Source: Bacteroidaceae bacterium
GTDB taxonomy: Bacteria > Bacteroidota > Bacteroidia > Bacteroidales > Bacteroidaceae
DNA: 48,708 nucleotides
Direction: 5' to 3'
NCBI GenBank assembly: GCA_017469525.1
Contig: JAFUGG010000056.1
Coordinates: 1 to 48,708 of the forward strand
Positions 34,533 through 43,157 of the stretch are shown here, piece after piece. The translations under genes were made by a program, and so were the position numbers. The notes beneath the pieces are model-generated. The model was not told where the DNA came from. It made no database searches and saw only the letters and a program-made list of their open reading frames with translations. Numbering within the stretch: the first letter of the stretch is position 1; every line of letters begins with the position of its first letter.

Positions 34533-35843
34533 TTAGAGTTCAAAGGCGACACCCATCGTCGGAGTGTCCGACTCCTGCACGGGATTGCTTATCTCCTTTA
34601 TCTTGTTCACCTCGTCCTTCGTACGGTTATAGGCCGGACGGGCATCGACCATCGAGATGATGTCGTCGTTGTCGAGGTCTTCGTCCGTGAAGACATAGAC
34701 ATTGTGGCGACGACGACGCACAGGAGTGTCCGAGGAGGGGTCGTAGTAGATGCGGCGACGCTCCTCGTTGTAGTCCTCTGTCTCTTGATCGACGACAGAC
34801 TTCTCCTGCTCCTTCTGCTCGACGATGCTGCGCACGCCGGGCACGTTCTGGAGGCCGAAGCCTGTGGCGAGCAAGGTTATCTTCACCTTGTTGCCCAGCG
34901 AGCTGTCTGTTGCAAGACCCCACTTCGTCTCCACGTCCTTGCGGAACTTGCTCATGAAGTCGTTCACTTCGTTCATTTCTTCCATCATGAGGTTGCCTGT
35001 CTCGTTCTCGCTGCAGAAGTTGATGTTGAGCAGAACCTTGCGTGAATTGAAGATGTCGTTGTTGTTGAGCAGCGGACTGTTCAGGGCTTCTTGTATGGCC
35101 TTGGTGACGCGGTTCTCGCCTTCGCCATAACCAGTGCTCATGATAGCGACGCCGCCATCCTTGAGGACCGTCGTGACGTCCTGGAAGTCGAGATTGATGG
35201 TACCATGCATCGTGATGATTTCTGCGATGCTCTTGGCTGCCACGCTCAATGTGTCGTCTGCCTTGGCGAAGGCATTGATGACTGTGAGTTCGGGATATAT
35301 CTCGCGCAGACGCTCGTTATTGATGACGAGCAGAGCATCCACGTGCTTGGCTATCTCCTCCACGCCGTCGAGGGCTTGATTAATCTTCTTGTTCCCCTCG
35401 AACTTGAAAGGAATGGTGACGATGCCGACGGTCAGGATGCCAGCATCCTTGGCACACTGGGCAATGATGGGAGCAGCTCCGGTGCCCGTGCCGCCGCCCA
35501 TGCCTGCGGTGATGAAGACCATGCGTGTGCCGTCATTGAGCATCTCGCGGATGTCGTCAATACTTTCCTCGGCACGTTGACGGCCGACGGCAGGGTTGTT
35601 GCCTGCACCGAGGCCGTCCTTGCCCAACTGCAAGTGGTTGGGGACGGGCGAGTCGTTCAGCGCCTTCTTATCTGTATTGCAGACGACGTACGTCACTTCG
35701 TGTATGCCTTCGCGGTACATATGGTTGATGGCATTACCGCCACCGCCACCTACGCCTACCACCTTTATGATGCAAGGACTCTCAGACTTCTTCATGATGA
35801 AGTTTATGCCTCCTGTTGGCTGTATGTTCTTTTCTTCTGCCAT
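34533..35843 (-). CDS. ftsZ: Cell division protein FtsZ
   Basis: 436 residues. Tubulin-like GTPase motifs are [13 protein letters not shown] at the N-terminus, the G-box [13 protein letters not shown] (about 122) and the synergy loop [15 protein letters not shown] (about 216-230), with the catalytic acidic residues retained. The linker after about residue 320 is charged and contains a RRRRH patch. A late segment [14 protein letters not shown] could be the conserved peptide that binds FtsA, but the protein continues 30 residues beyond it, as is usual in Bacteroidetes. It is the last gene of the dcw cluster, 25 bp after ftsA. FtsZ forms the cytokinetic ring at midcell. Confidence 0.96.
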   Translation of the reverse strand: MAEEKNIQPTGGINFIMKKSESPCIIKVVGVGGGGGNAINHMYREGIHEVTYVVCNTDKKALNDSPVPNHLQLGKDGLGAGNNPAVGRQRAEESIDDIREMLNDGTRMVFITAGMGGGTGTGAAPIIAQCAKDAGILTVGIVTIPFKFEGNKKINQALDGVEEIAKHVDALLVINNERLREIYPELTVINAFAKADDTLSVAAKSIAEIITMHGTINLDFQDVTTVLKDGGVAIMSTGYGEGENRVTKAIQEALNSPLLNNNDIFNSRKVLLNINFCSENETGNLMMEEMNEVNDFMSKFRKDVETKWGLATDSSLGNKVKITLLATGFGLQNVPGVRSIVEQKEQEKSVVDQETEDYNEERRRIYYDPSSDTPVRRRRHNVYVFTDEDLDNDDIISMVDARPAYNRTKDEVNKIKEISNPVQESDTPTMGVAFEL

Positions 35844-35868
35844 AGTTGTATCTGTTTAAGGTAATGCG

Positions 35869-37197
35869 TTATTCTTCGTCGGAAAGCATGGTTCCTATAG
35901 TCTTCCACAAACGGCTGAGGGCAGACGGGCCTTTCTCGGGCTTCTCGGGTTTCTCGGGCTCCGTCTGAGGTTCCGGCTCGACTACTGGCTCGGGTTCTTC
36001 CTTCTTCTCGAAGTCGAAGGTGTCCTGTGCTGGTGTCTTTGCCACCTCGCCTACGCAGTTCTCGGTGCCTTCCAGCAGGAGGCCGTAGAGCGTATAGAGG
36101 CGGTCCGGCTCGCCTACTTGCACGCCAAATGAGATGGTCACGTTCTCGGGCAGACCTTTGGCGATGCGCAGCTTGAGCTTGTCTCCTGCCTGTCGCGAGA
36201 AGGCCTGCTGCAGTTCGGGAATGCGTGCAGCTCCGCCCGTGAGGATGACTCCGGAGACTAGTTGTTCCTTATAGGCTGAGATGTGGTGGCACACGTTGGC
36301 AATAATCTCCTCATAGCGTGCTTCCACTATTTCCTGCAGCTTCTCCTCGTCTTCTGTGCGGTCAAAGCTCAGGCTTACTTTCTGTCCTGTCTTGTCTTCG
36401 CTGTCGGAGCGGAAGGCTGTGCCGTATTTCTTCTTCAGGTCTTCAGCCTCTTCTGCTTCGATCTTGAGGCTGGTGAGGTCGCTCGTGACATTGGAGCCGC
36501 CGATGGGGATGACACAGAGGTGACGGAGGATGTTGTTGACGTAGACACTCACGGTGGTAGTGTCGGCCCCCATATCAACGAGTGCGCAACCCGAGCGGCG
36601 CTCGTTGGAGGTGAGCAGGGCATTGGCCTCGCACAGGGGCGATATGAATATGTCCTGCACTTCCAGGCCTGCACCGGCTGCACACTTGCGGATGTTCTCC
36701 TCGAGCGTGGTGCGGGCAATGATGTTGATGAAGTTTGCCTCGAGCATCTCTGCCTGCATGCCGACGGGGTCGACAATGCTGCGGCTGCCGATGGTGTACT
36801 CCTGCGGCACCACTTCCTTTATCTCGGCGTTGGGATAGACGACGCCGCTGTTCGTGTCGCGCATCTTGTCGATGGTCTTGTGCGAAAGGAGTTCCAGACC
36901 GTCGAACTGCAGCAGCACGCGGTTGTGAACCGAGCGGAGCGACTGGCCGCCCAGGCCTACATAGATGCTGTTGACCTTGACGCCCAGCTTGTCGCTGAGT
37001 TTTGCTACGACGTGCGAAAGTGCCTGCGTCGTCTTGTCAATGTTGTCGATGACGCCCTTGCGGATGGTGTTGGGCGACTCTTCCTGGGCAAAGGCAAGTA
37101 CCTGCATACTGCCGTCAGGTTCCCTCTTGCCTGCGATAGCACGTATAGCTGTCGATGCCAGCTCTACTGCAATGATAATGTCTTTTTCTGCTCCCAT
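35869..37197 (-). CDS. ftsA: Cell division protein FtsA
   Basis: 442 residues, actin-like ATPase. IIIAVELASTAIRAIAGK is the phosphate 1 region, ALVDMGADTTTVSVYV phosphate 2, and SGVILTGGAARIPEL the adenosine motif. The 1C domain lies in between (IYVGLGGQSLRSVHN). A Pro/Glu-rich linker (EPEPVVEPEPQTEPEKPEKP) precedes a short amphipathic helix (SALSRLWKTIGTML) that should attach FtsA to the inner membrane. It tethers FtsZ and signals to the septal synthase. It is separated from ftsQ by a 22-bp repeat array, an unusual spacer in an otherwise compact cluster. Confidence 0.95.
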   Translation of the reverse strand: MGAEKDIIIAVELASTAIRAIAGKREPDGSMQVLAFAQEESPNTIRKGVIDNIDKTTQALSHVVAKLSDKLGVKVNSIYVGLGGQSLRSVHNRVLLQFDGLELLSHKTIDKMRDTNSGVVYPNAEIKEVVPQEYTIGSRSIVDPVGMQAEMLEANFINIIARTTLEENIRKCAAGAGLEVQDIFISPLCEANALLTSNERRSGCALVDMGADTTTVSVYVNNILRHLCVIPIGGSNVTSDLTSLKIEAEEAEDLKKKYGTAFRSDSEDKTGQKVSLSFDRTEDEEKLQEIVEARYEEIIANVCHHISAYKEQLVSGVILTGGAARIPELQQAFSRQAGDKLKLRIAKGLPENVTISFGVQVGEPDRLYTLYGLLLEGTENCVGEVAKTPAQDTFDFEKKEEPEPVVEPEPQTEPEKPEKPEKGPSALSRLWKTIGTMLSDEE

Positions 37198-37208
37198 ATT
37201 ATTTATTT

Positions 37209-37318
37209 TTATTGTTGTTGCATGTTATTCAAGATGGCGTGCCGCGCCAAGAAAGATGGCGTGCCATGTTGGTCATCTCGGCGTGCCGCGTTTTGAAAGA
37301 TGGCGTGCCGCGTTTTCT
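37209..37318. repeat. 22-bp tandem array between ftsQ and ftsA
   Basis: Four units start at 37231, 37253, 37275 and 37297 with the core AAGATGGCGTGCCGCG; the motif GGCGTGCC recurs at 37236, 37258, 37280 and 37302, exactly 22 bp apart. The stretch 37209-37230 matches unit 2 at 12 of 22 positions in register (CATGTT and TTC) and may be a fifth unit. The array fills most of the 134-bp gap between ftsQ and ftsA. Confidence 0.93.
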
Positions 37319-37331
37319 GAGTCGATATTCT

Positions 37332-38072
37332 TCATCTCTTATGGCCGGCCTTTGTGCAGACGACCTGTCCGTCGTATGCCAGACTTATCTTACTGTATTT
37401 GTTCCAGCCTACGCGCTCCAGTCCTTCACGGTAGAAGGTGCGCAGGCGGCCTAGTTTCTCTTGGAATCCATTTACGCTGCCCAGTTCGATGACATGCTGG
37501 CCGACGCGTGGATACAGCTCTATCTCCTCGGGGCTGACGACGTGTATCTGCTCTATCTGTTCGCTCCAGAAGAGGTCGTCGTGGATATATCGTGCGAACT
37601 CCAGGAGGTGTTCGGCAGCAAACTTCTTCGTGATGTTGCCGGTCGCAACGCACAGATCTACGTTGAAGTTGGCAGTTGCCATCGGGAGGCCGGTGCTCGA
37701 GAGGTAGTAGTCCTCGCCCTTCTGACTGATGACGTGCAGTATGGGCTGCTGTGGCACAACCTTGATGCAGAGCCTGCCTGCCGCATCGTAATAGCAGGAG
37801 GCACGCTCGATGTGCGACTCCTCGAGCATCAGCTGCTCTATCTGCTCCAGGTTGACCTGGCTTATCTTCATGCCCTCGGGCGATATCTTGTTGCGCGTCA
37901 GGATGGAACGCACATACTCGTCCGTGATGAAGCCATCGGGGATGCTGTCGATTATCTCGACACGAATGCCCTCGCAGATTCTGTCCTCCGCCTGGCCGCT
38001 GAACTTCCAGACAGCCACCACAAGGTAGCCCACGACTGCCAGAAGCAGAAATATCTTGATTGCCGTCTTCAT
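37332..38072 (-). CDS. ftsQ: Cell division protein FtsQ
   Basis: 246 residues from MKTAIKIFLLLAVVGYLVV, whose ATG overlaps the murC stop (ATGA). A long upstream extension of the frame overlaps murC and is not used. One N-terminal membrane segment is followed by a POTRA-like domain (IRVEIIDSIPDGFITDEYVRSIL, split as VEIIDSIPDG and FITDEYVRSIL) and the beta domain (SHIERASCYYDAAGRLCIKV, YYLSSTGLPMA, LGSVNGFQEKLGRLRTFYREGL). Position between murC and ftsA is canonical. FtsQ links early and late divisome proteins in the periplasm with FtsL and FtsB. Sequence identity in this family is low, so the call rests on topology and context. Confidence 0.9.
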   Translation of the reverse strand: MKTAIKIFLLLAVVGYLVVAVWKFSGQAEDRICEGIRVEIIDSIPDGFITDEYVRSILTRNKISPEGMKISQVNLEQIEQLMLEESHIERASCYYDAAGRLCIKVVPQQPILHVISQKGEDYYLSSTGLPMATANFNVDLCVATGNITKKFAAEHLLEFARYIHDDLFWSEQIEQIHVVSPEEIELYPRVGQHVIELGSVNGFQEKLGRLRTFYREGLERVGWNKYSKISLAYDGQVVCTKAGHKR

Positions 38073-39442
38073 GATAAGGGTCGAAGTATATCGGTTATCT
38101 GTTGAACATAGTCCTCGATGTCGCCTGCCCCAAGCGTGACAAGCACGTCGAAGCCGCCTTGACGCACCACATCCAGGATGCCGTCCTTGCTGCACATCTC
38201 TCGCTTGATGCCGGGCTTCAGGTTGTCGTAGATGAGCTGGCTCGTTACGCCAGGTATGGGTGCCTCGCGGGCCGGATAGATGTCCACGATGCAGACATCG
38301 TCGAGCAGCGACAAGGCTGCGGCAAAGTCCTTGTAGAAGTCGCGTGTACGGGTATAGAGGTGCGGCTGGAAGATTGCCTTGATGCGACGGCCCTGATAGA
38401 GCTCGCGCAGACTCTCCAGGCTGCGGCGAATCTCCTCGGGATGATGGGCATAGTCGCTCAGGTAGGCCATCTTGTCTGTCTTGATGTGGAAGTCAAAGCG
38501 ACGGTCCACACCGCTGAAGGACAGCATGCCGCGCCGAATCTCCTCTGCCGTTGCACCGGCTATCTGTGCCAAAGCCATAGCAGCAATGCCGTTCTCTATG
38601 TTAACGCTTACAGGCACACCAAGTTCGATGCCCTGGATATTGCCAAACGGCGAAACGAGGTCGAAGGTAATGCGGCCATCACCAATACGGACATTCTCAG
38701 CATGGAAGTCGCCATCCTCGCGGCTATAGGTAAAGACCGTCACGCCTTCCTGCACGGCAGGCTTCATCTTCAGCCCCGTATGCAGAATGAGGTAGCCGCC
38801 GGGAAGTATCAGACTGCTGTACTTACTGAAACTCTCCAGGTAAGCCTCCTCGGTGCCGTATATGTCGAGGTGGTCGGCATCCGTAGCCGTGATGACACTG
38901 GCAAAGGGGGTCAGCCAGTGGAAGGAGCGGTCGAACTCATCAGCCTCGATGACGACATAGGGACTCTTCTGGCTCAAAATGTAGTTCGTGCCGTAGTTCT
39001 TCGTGATGCCGCCCAGGAAAGCGTTGCAGTCCACATGACTCTGGTGAAGCAGATGGGCAGCCATACTCGATGTCGTCGTCTTGCCATGTGTGCCAGCCAC
39101 ACAGAGTCCCTTGAGCGAGCGCGTCAAGGTGCCGAGCACTTGGGCACGCTTCTGTATCTCGAAGCCATTGTTGCGGAAGAAAGTCAGCTCCGTATGTTCT
39201 GCAGGGATGGCTGGCGTATAGACTACCAACGTACTCTCCCTGTCACGACACGGAGCAGGGATGAGCTCCACATTGTCCTCATAATGAACCAACGCCCCTT
39301 CCTCCTGAAGTGCCTTCGTGAGGTCGCTCGGAGTCCTGTCGTAACCGGCAACGACCAAGCCACGACTCAGGAAGTAGCGTGCTATGGCACTCATGCCAAT
39401 GCCGCCGATGCCTACAAAATATACTGCCTTTATCTCTTCCAT
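38069..39442 (-). CDS. murC: UDP-N-acetylmuramate-L-alanine ligase
   Basis: 457 residues from ATG 39442 (TGATG overlap with the murG stop); a GTG one codon earlier would give a GTGA overlap. The N-terminal domain starts VYFVGIGGIGMSAIARYFL, the UDP-MurNAc-binding Rossmann motif of MurC. The ATP site is VAGTHGKTTTSSMAAHLL, and the central domain has EADEFDRSFHWLTP and ATDADHLDIYGTE. The C-terminal domain begins near GVDRRFDFHI, with YAHHPEEIRRSLES. It adds L-Ala to UDP-MurNAc in the cytoplasm. No ddl lies between murC and ftsQ, unlike in E. coli. Confidence 0.95.
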   Translation of the reverse strand: MEEIKAVYFVGIGGIGMSAIARYFLSRGLVVAGYDRTPSDLTKALQEEGALVHYEDNVELIPAPCRDRESTLVVYTPAIPAEHTELTFFRNNGFEIQKRAQVLGTLTRSLKGLCVAGTHGKTTTSSMAAHLLHQSHVDCNAFLGGITKNYGTNYILSQKSPYVVIEADEFDRSFHWLTPFASVITATDADHLDIYGTEEAYLESFSKYSSLILPGGYLILHTGLKMKPAVQEGVTVFTYSREDGDFHAENVRIGDGRITFDLVSPFGNIQGIELGVPVSVNIENGIAAMALAQIAGATAEEIRRGMLSFSGVDRRFDFHIKTDKMAYLSDYAHHPEEIRRSLESLRELYQGRRIKAIFQPHLYTRTRDFYKDFAAALSLLDDVCIVDIYPAREAPIPGVTSQLIYDNLKPGIKREMCSKDGILDVVRQGGFDVLVTLGAGDIEDYVQQITDILRPLS

Positions 39443-40563
39443 CACTTCTTCTCCTGTGCAAGTTTTATAACCTCTTCGGCAATAATGCGTGCCGAGTCGC
39501 GCAATGCCATCGCAGCTGCATTCCCTCCGAGCTTCTTGAGCTTCTCTTCATCGACGACCGTCTCCAAAGCAAGCGGTATGAGCTGCTCAGGCGCATCTGC
39601 ATCGCGGACGAGCAGTGCAGCCTCCTTGCCCACAAGCGCCATCGCATTGTGTGTCTGATGGTCTTCTGCCACATTGGGACTGGGAACCAAGATGCTTGGC
39701 TTACCCAACAGGCACAGCTCGCTGATGCTGCCAGCACCGGCGCGGCTGATGACAAGGTCTGCCAGACAATATGCCTGATCCATCCTGCTGATGAAGTCCG
39801 TCACAACAAGATTGCTTGGCTTGCCCTTCACGTCAAGCATCTGCTCTATCTCCTTCTTGTAGTAGCTGCCTGTCTGCCAGATGAACTGCACCGACGAAGC
39901 AGCGATGCGGGAGAGGTTCCTTATGACACTCTCATTCAAGGTGCGAGCGCCAAGGCTTCCTCCAATGAGCAATACCGTTGGCTTCGCAGGGTTCAAACCA
40001 AAGGCTGCGGCACACTCCTCGCGCGTCAATGAGTCGTTAAGCAGGCTCTGACGCACTGGGTTGCCTGTGAGCAGGATACGATCCTTCGGGAAGAAACGCT
40101 CCATGCCTTCGTATGCCACACATATCTTCCTGGCCTTCTTCGCAAGCGTCTTATTGGTGAGTCCCGCAAAGCTGTTCTGCTCCTGAATAAGGCAAGGGAT
40201 GCCAAGCTCGTAGGCAGCATTGAGGGTTGCCGAACTGGCATAGCCGCCTACACCCACTGCCACTTGTGGCTTGAACTCTCGCAGCGTCTGCTTCACCATA
40301 CGCTTGCTCTTCAGGAAGTCCATCAGGATGCTGATGTTGCCTGGCTTCCATAGAGGACGAAGCAAACCACGGACGGGCAATCCTATTATCTTATATCCGG
40401 CAGCAGGCACGCGTTGCATCTCCATTCTGCCTTCTGCACCCACGAAGAGAATCTCCACGTCGGGATTTATCTCACGCAAGGCATTGGCAATGCTCACGGC
40501 AGGGAATATGTGTCCGCCTGTACCGCCACCACTTATTATGACTCTTAATCCTTCCATATACAT
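39442..40563 (-). CDS. murG: Undecaprenyl-PP-MurNAc-pentapeptide N-acetylglucosaminyltransferase
   Basis: 373 residues, GT-B glycosyltransferase. The Gly-rich loop ISGGGTGGHIFPAVSIANAL and the second loop GVGGYASSATLNAAYELGIP bind lipid I; CLIQEQNSFAGLTNK follows with the conserved EQN. The UDP-GlcNAc site is in LLIGGSLGARTLN and ISRAGAGSISELCLLGKPSILVPSP (split as SRAGAGSISEL and GKPSILVPSP). It converts lipid I to lipid II at the inner face of the membrane. It lies 15 bp from ftsW and overlaps murC. An AT-rich palindromic stretch fills the short ftsW-murG gap. Confidence 0.95.
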   Translation of the reverse strand: MYMEGLRVIISGGGTGGHIFPAVSIANALREINPDVEILFVGAEGRMEMQRVPAAGYKIIGLPVRGLLRPLWKPGNISILMDFLKSKRMVKQTLREFKPQVAVGVGGYASSATLNAAYELGIPCLIQEQNSFAGLTNKTLAKKARKICVAYEGMERFFPKDRILLTGNPVRQSLLNDSLTREECAAAFGLNPAKPTVLLIGGSLGARTLNESVIRNLSRIAASSVQFIWQTGSYYKKEIEQMLDVKGKPSNLVVTDFISRMDQAYCLADLVISRAGAGSISELCLLGKPSILVPSPNVAEDHQTHNAMALVGKEAALLVRDADAPEQLIPLALETVVDEEKLKKLGGNAAAMALRDSARIIAEEVIKLAQEKK

Positions 40564-40578
40564 TATATAATATATATA

Positions 40579-41808
40579 TTATGCTTCCACTACTTCGGGA
40601 GCTTCTATTTGTTTGTTTTCGTATTGCGGTTTACGCTTTGCCGTATGGCTTACACTCAGTATCATGCCTATGTAGGTACAGGTGATGAAGAGACTTGTAC
40701 CGCCTCGGCTGACAAGCGGCAGAGGTTGTCCCGTGACGGGGAATGCGCCTACAGCCACAGCCATATTCATCATCGCCTGGACTACTATCATTAGGGCCAG
40801 TCCCATTACCAGGTAGGAAGGGAAGAGGGCCTTGCACTTCTGGGCAATACGCATGGAGCGATACATCAATATCAAGTAGAGGGCAAGCACCAGGAAAGCT
40901 CCGAAGAAGCCAAGTTCCTCTATGATGATGGCATAGATGAAGTCAGAGAAAGCCTGCGGGATGAAGTCACGCTGACGGCTATTCCCCGGGCCGCGACCGA
41001 TGATGTTGCTCGTTGCGATGGCCACCTTGGCGTATGCCTTTTGTGGATTCTCCTGAGGCTTGAAGTCACGAGGGTCGGCAGGACGCTCCTGCTTGTCTGT
41101 GATGCGATGTATCCAAGTAGGCACGCGATGCAAAGGCCCCTCAGACATCTGCCACTCGGTAAGTGTCTTCTCGGGTATGGAATATGCGATGCCAAAGACA
41201 CTGCCTATGCCGAGCATGCCCAGAAGAAGCGCTCCGATGAGTATCTTCTTACGTATCTGTGCATAGAAGCATATGCCGAACATCACAATGGCTATGATGA
41301 AAGCGGTAGATGCATTCTCGGTGAAGATGAGGAGGATTGTCATGAAGGCTGTCAATGCCACTATTTTGAATCCCATCGGACTGGCGCCCTTCTCGTCGCG
41401 AAGCGAGGAGAGGATGAAGCAGCTGAAGCCTACGAGACTCAACTTAGCCAACTCACTTGGCTGGAACCTTATGAAGCCTATCGATATCCAGCGGCCTGCG
41501 TCGTTCGTCTTCTGACCGATGGCAAGCACGGCAATCAGCAGGAAGAGCGACAGGAACATGCCTATGGTGCAGAACAACTTAAAGTAGTTGCACGGGATGA
41601 AATGCACGAGCCAGGCGATGAAGATGCCCATCAGCATGAAGGAGCCGTGCTGCATAATGGGATCCCAATATGCGCCAGAGGCAAAGGTCATGCGTGAACT
41701 GGCACTATAAACCTCGATGAGCGAGATGGCACACAGGATGAGGAACACAGCCCAGACGCCCAGGTCGCCATGTATCAAGGTCTTATTCTTTATATTGTTT
41801 AGCTTCAT
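40579..41808 (-). CDS. ftsW: Septal peptidoglycan glycosyltransferase FtsW (SEDS family)
   Basis: 409 residues with about ten predicted membrane segments. SEDS landmarks are VYSASSRMTF at the end of the first segment, GRWISIGFIRFQPSELAKLSL in the centre (split as GRWISIGF and FQPSELAKLS), GRGPGNSRQRDFIPQAFSDFIYAI in the large extracellular loop region, and TGQPLPLVSRGGTSLF near the end. FtsW polymerises lipid II together with its partner transpeptidase, here most likely the PASTA-containing PBP encoded upstream. RodA is the alternative, but the position between murD and murG is the standard ftsW place. Confidence 0.95.
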   Translation of the reverse strand: MKLNNIKNKTLIHGDLGVWAVFLILCAISLIEVYSASSRMTFASGAYWDPIMQHGSFMLMGIFIAWLVHFIPCNYFKLFCTIGMFLSLFLLIAVLAIGQKTNDAGRWISIGFIRFQPSELAKLSLVGFSCFILSSLRDEKGASPMGFKIVALTAFMTILLIFTENASTAFIIAIVMFGICFYAQIRKKILIGALLLGMLGIGSVFGIAYSIPEKTLTEWQMSEGPLHRVPTWIHRITDKQERPADPRDFKPQENPQKAYAKVAIATSNIIGRGPGNSRQRDFIPQAFSDFIYAIIIEELGFFGAFLVLALYLILMYRSMRIAQKCKALFPSYLVMGLALMIVVQAMMNMAVAVGAFPVTGQPLPLVSRGGTSLFITCTYIGMILSVSHTAKRKPQYENKQIEAPEVVEA

Positions 41809-41821
41809 CTTTCCATTTTCC

Positions 41822-43156
41822 TTATAGGTTCCTCACTTGCTCGCAGAACTGTTCGCCTCGGTCTTCCATGTTCTTGAAGAGGTCGAAGCTTGCGCAACAG
41901 GGACTGAGCAAGACTGTGTAACCAGGCTTAGCCATGCGAGCGCAGGCAGCCACGCAGTCCTTCATGTTGTTGGTATCTGCTACAGGAATGCCCATTCCAT
42001 CGAAGAAATTGTGGAGCTTCGTATTGTCTGCTCCGAGATAGACGAGGCCGACGCACTTCTTCTGCACCAGCTCCTTGATGGCATTATAGTCGTTGCCTTT
42101 GTCCTTGCCGCCGATGATGAGAATCGTGGGTGTAGTCATGCTTTCGAGAGCATACCAGCAGGCATCGACGTTGGTTGCTTTGGAGTCGTTGATATACTGC
42201 ACGCCGCCCACGCGAGCCACTTTCTGCAAGCGATGCTCCACGCCTTCGAAGTCGCTCAGACTCTGGCGCAGCGAGTCATCGTCTATGCCGCTGATGCGAG
42301 CAGCGATGCCTGCAGCCAGGCTGTTATACATATTGTGTTTCCCACGGAGGCTCAGGCTCTCCTGTTCCATGTTGAAGGGCGTGGGATACTCGATGGTATA
42401 TTTCCCGTCGGCGATGTAGCCTATCATGCCTTCCTTCTTGATGATGCTGAAGGGACACATCCTGGCTTTGATGCCATACTTCTTGAGTTCGGCACTGATG
42501 ATGGGGTCGTCGTTCCAGTAGATGAACGCGTCGTCTTCCGTCTGATTCTGTACGATGCGCATCTTGGCATCAGTGTATTTCTGCATCGAGCCTTCGTAGC
42601 GATCCAAATGGTCGGGTGTGATGTTGAGCAGGATGGCGATGTTGGCACGGAAGTCGTACATGTTGTCGAGCTGGAAGCTGCTGAGTTCGATGATGTAGTA
42701 GTCGTAGGTCTTTCCCTCGGCAATCTGCAGGGCCAGGCTGCGGCCGATGTTTCCGGCGAGTCCCACATTGTAGCCTGCCTTCTTGAAGATATGGTAGATT
42801 AGGCTCGTGGTGGTTGTCTTGCCGTTCGAGCCGGTGATGCAAATCATCTTGGCATCCGTGTAGCGTCCGGCGAACTCTATCTCGCTGATGACCGGTATGC
42901 CTGCATTCCTGACCTTCTGCACCATAGGTGCGTCCTCGGGGATGCCAGGGCTCTTCACCACCTCGACGGCATTGAGTATAAGCTCCTCCGTATGATGTTC
43001 CTCTTCCCAAGGCACATCGTACTCGCGGAGAACCTGTTTGTAGCTCTCCTTTATCTTGCCCATGTCGCTGACGAACACGTCGAAGCCTTTCACCTTAGCC
43101 AAGGCTGCTGCTCCAACGCCGCTTTCGGCAGCTCCAAGTATCACTATTCTGTTCAT
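41822..43156 (-). CDS. murD: UDP-N-acetylmuramoylalanine-D-glutamate ligase
   Basis: 444 residues. The N-terminal domain begins IVILGAAESGVGAAALAK. The ATP site is CITGSNGKTTTTSLIYHI, followed by GNIGRSLALQIAEG and NITPDHLDRYEGSMQ. The C-terminal domain has GVEHRLQKVARVGGVQYINDSKATN (split as GVEHRLQKV and YINDSKATN), GGKDKGNDY and LLSPCCASFDLFKNMEDRG (PxxASFD, a MurD signature). It adds D-Glu to UDP-MurNAc-L-Ala in the cytoplasm. Its ATG follows the mraY-side stop by one base (TAA-G-ATG on the minus strand reads mraY stop then murD start). Confidence 0.96.
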   Translation of the reverse strand: MNRIVILGAAESGVGAAALAKVKGFDVFVSDMGKIKESYKQVLREYDVPWEEEHHTEELILNAVEVVKSPGIPEDAPMVQKVRNAGIPVISEIEFAGRYTDAKMICITGSNGKTTTTSLIYHIFKKAGYNVGLAGNIGRSLALQIAEGKTYDYYIIELSSFQLDNMYDFRANIAILLNITPDHLDRYEGSMQKYTDAKMRIVQNQTEDDAFIYWNDDPIISAELKKYGIKARMCPFSIIKKEGMIGYIADGKYTIEYPTPFNMEQESLSLRGKHNMYNSLAAGIAARISGIDDDSLRQSLSDFEGVEHRLQKVARVGGVQYINDSKATNVDACWYALESMTTPTILIIGGKDKGNDYNAIKELVQKKCVGLVYLGADNTKLHNFFDGMGIPVADTNNMKDCVAACARMAKPGYTVLLSPCCASFDLFKNMEDRGEQFCEQVRNL

Positions 43157-43157
43157 C

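Noticed and set aside
38073..38195. Upstream extension of ftsQ by 41 residues
   Set aside because: It overlaps murC completely and would bury the membrane anchor; the ATG at 38072 gives the normal ATGA overlap.
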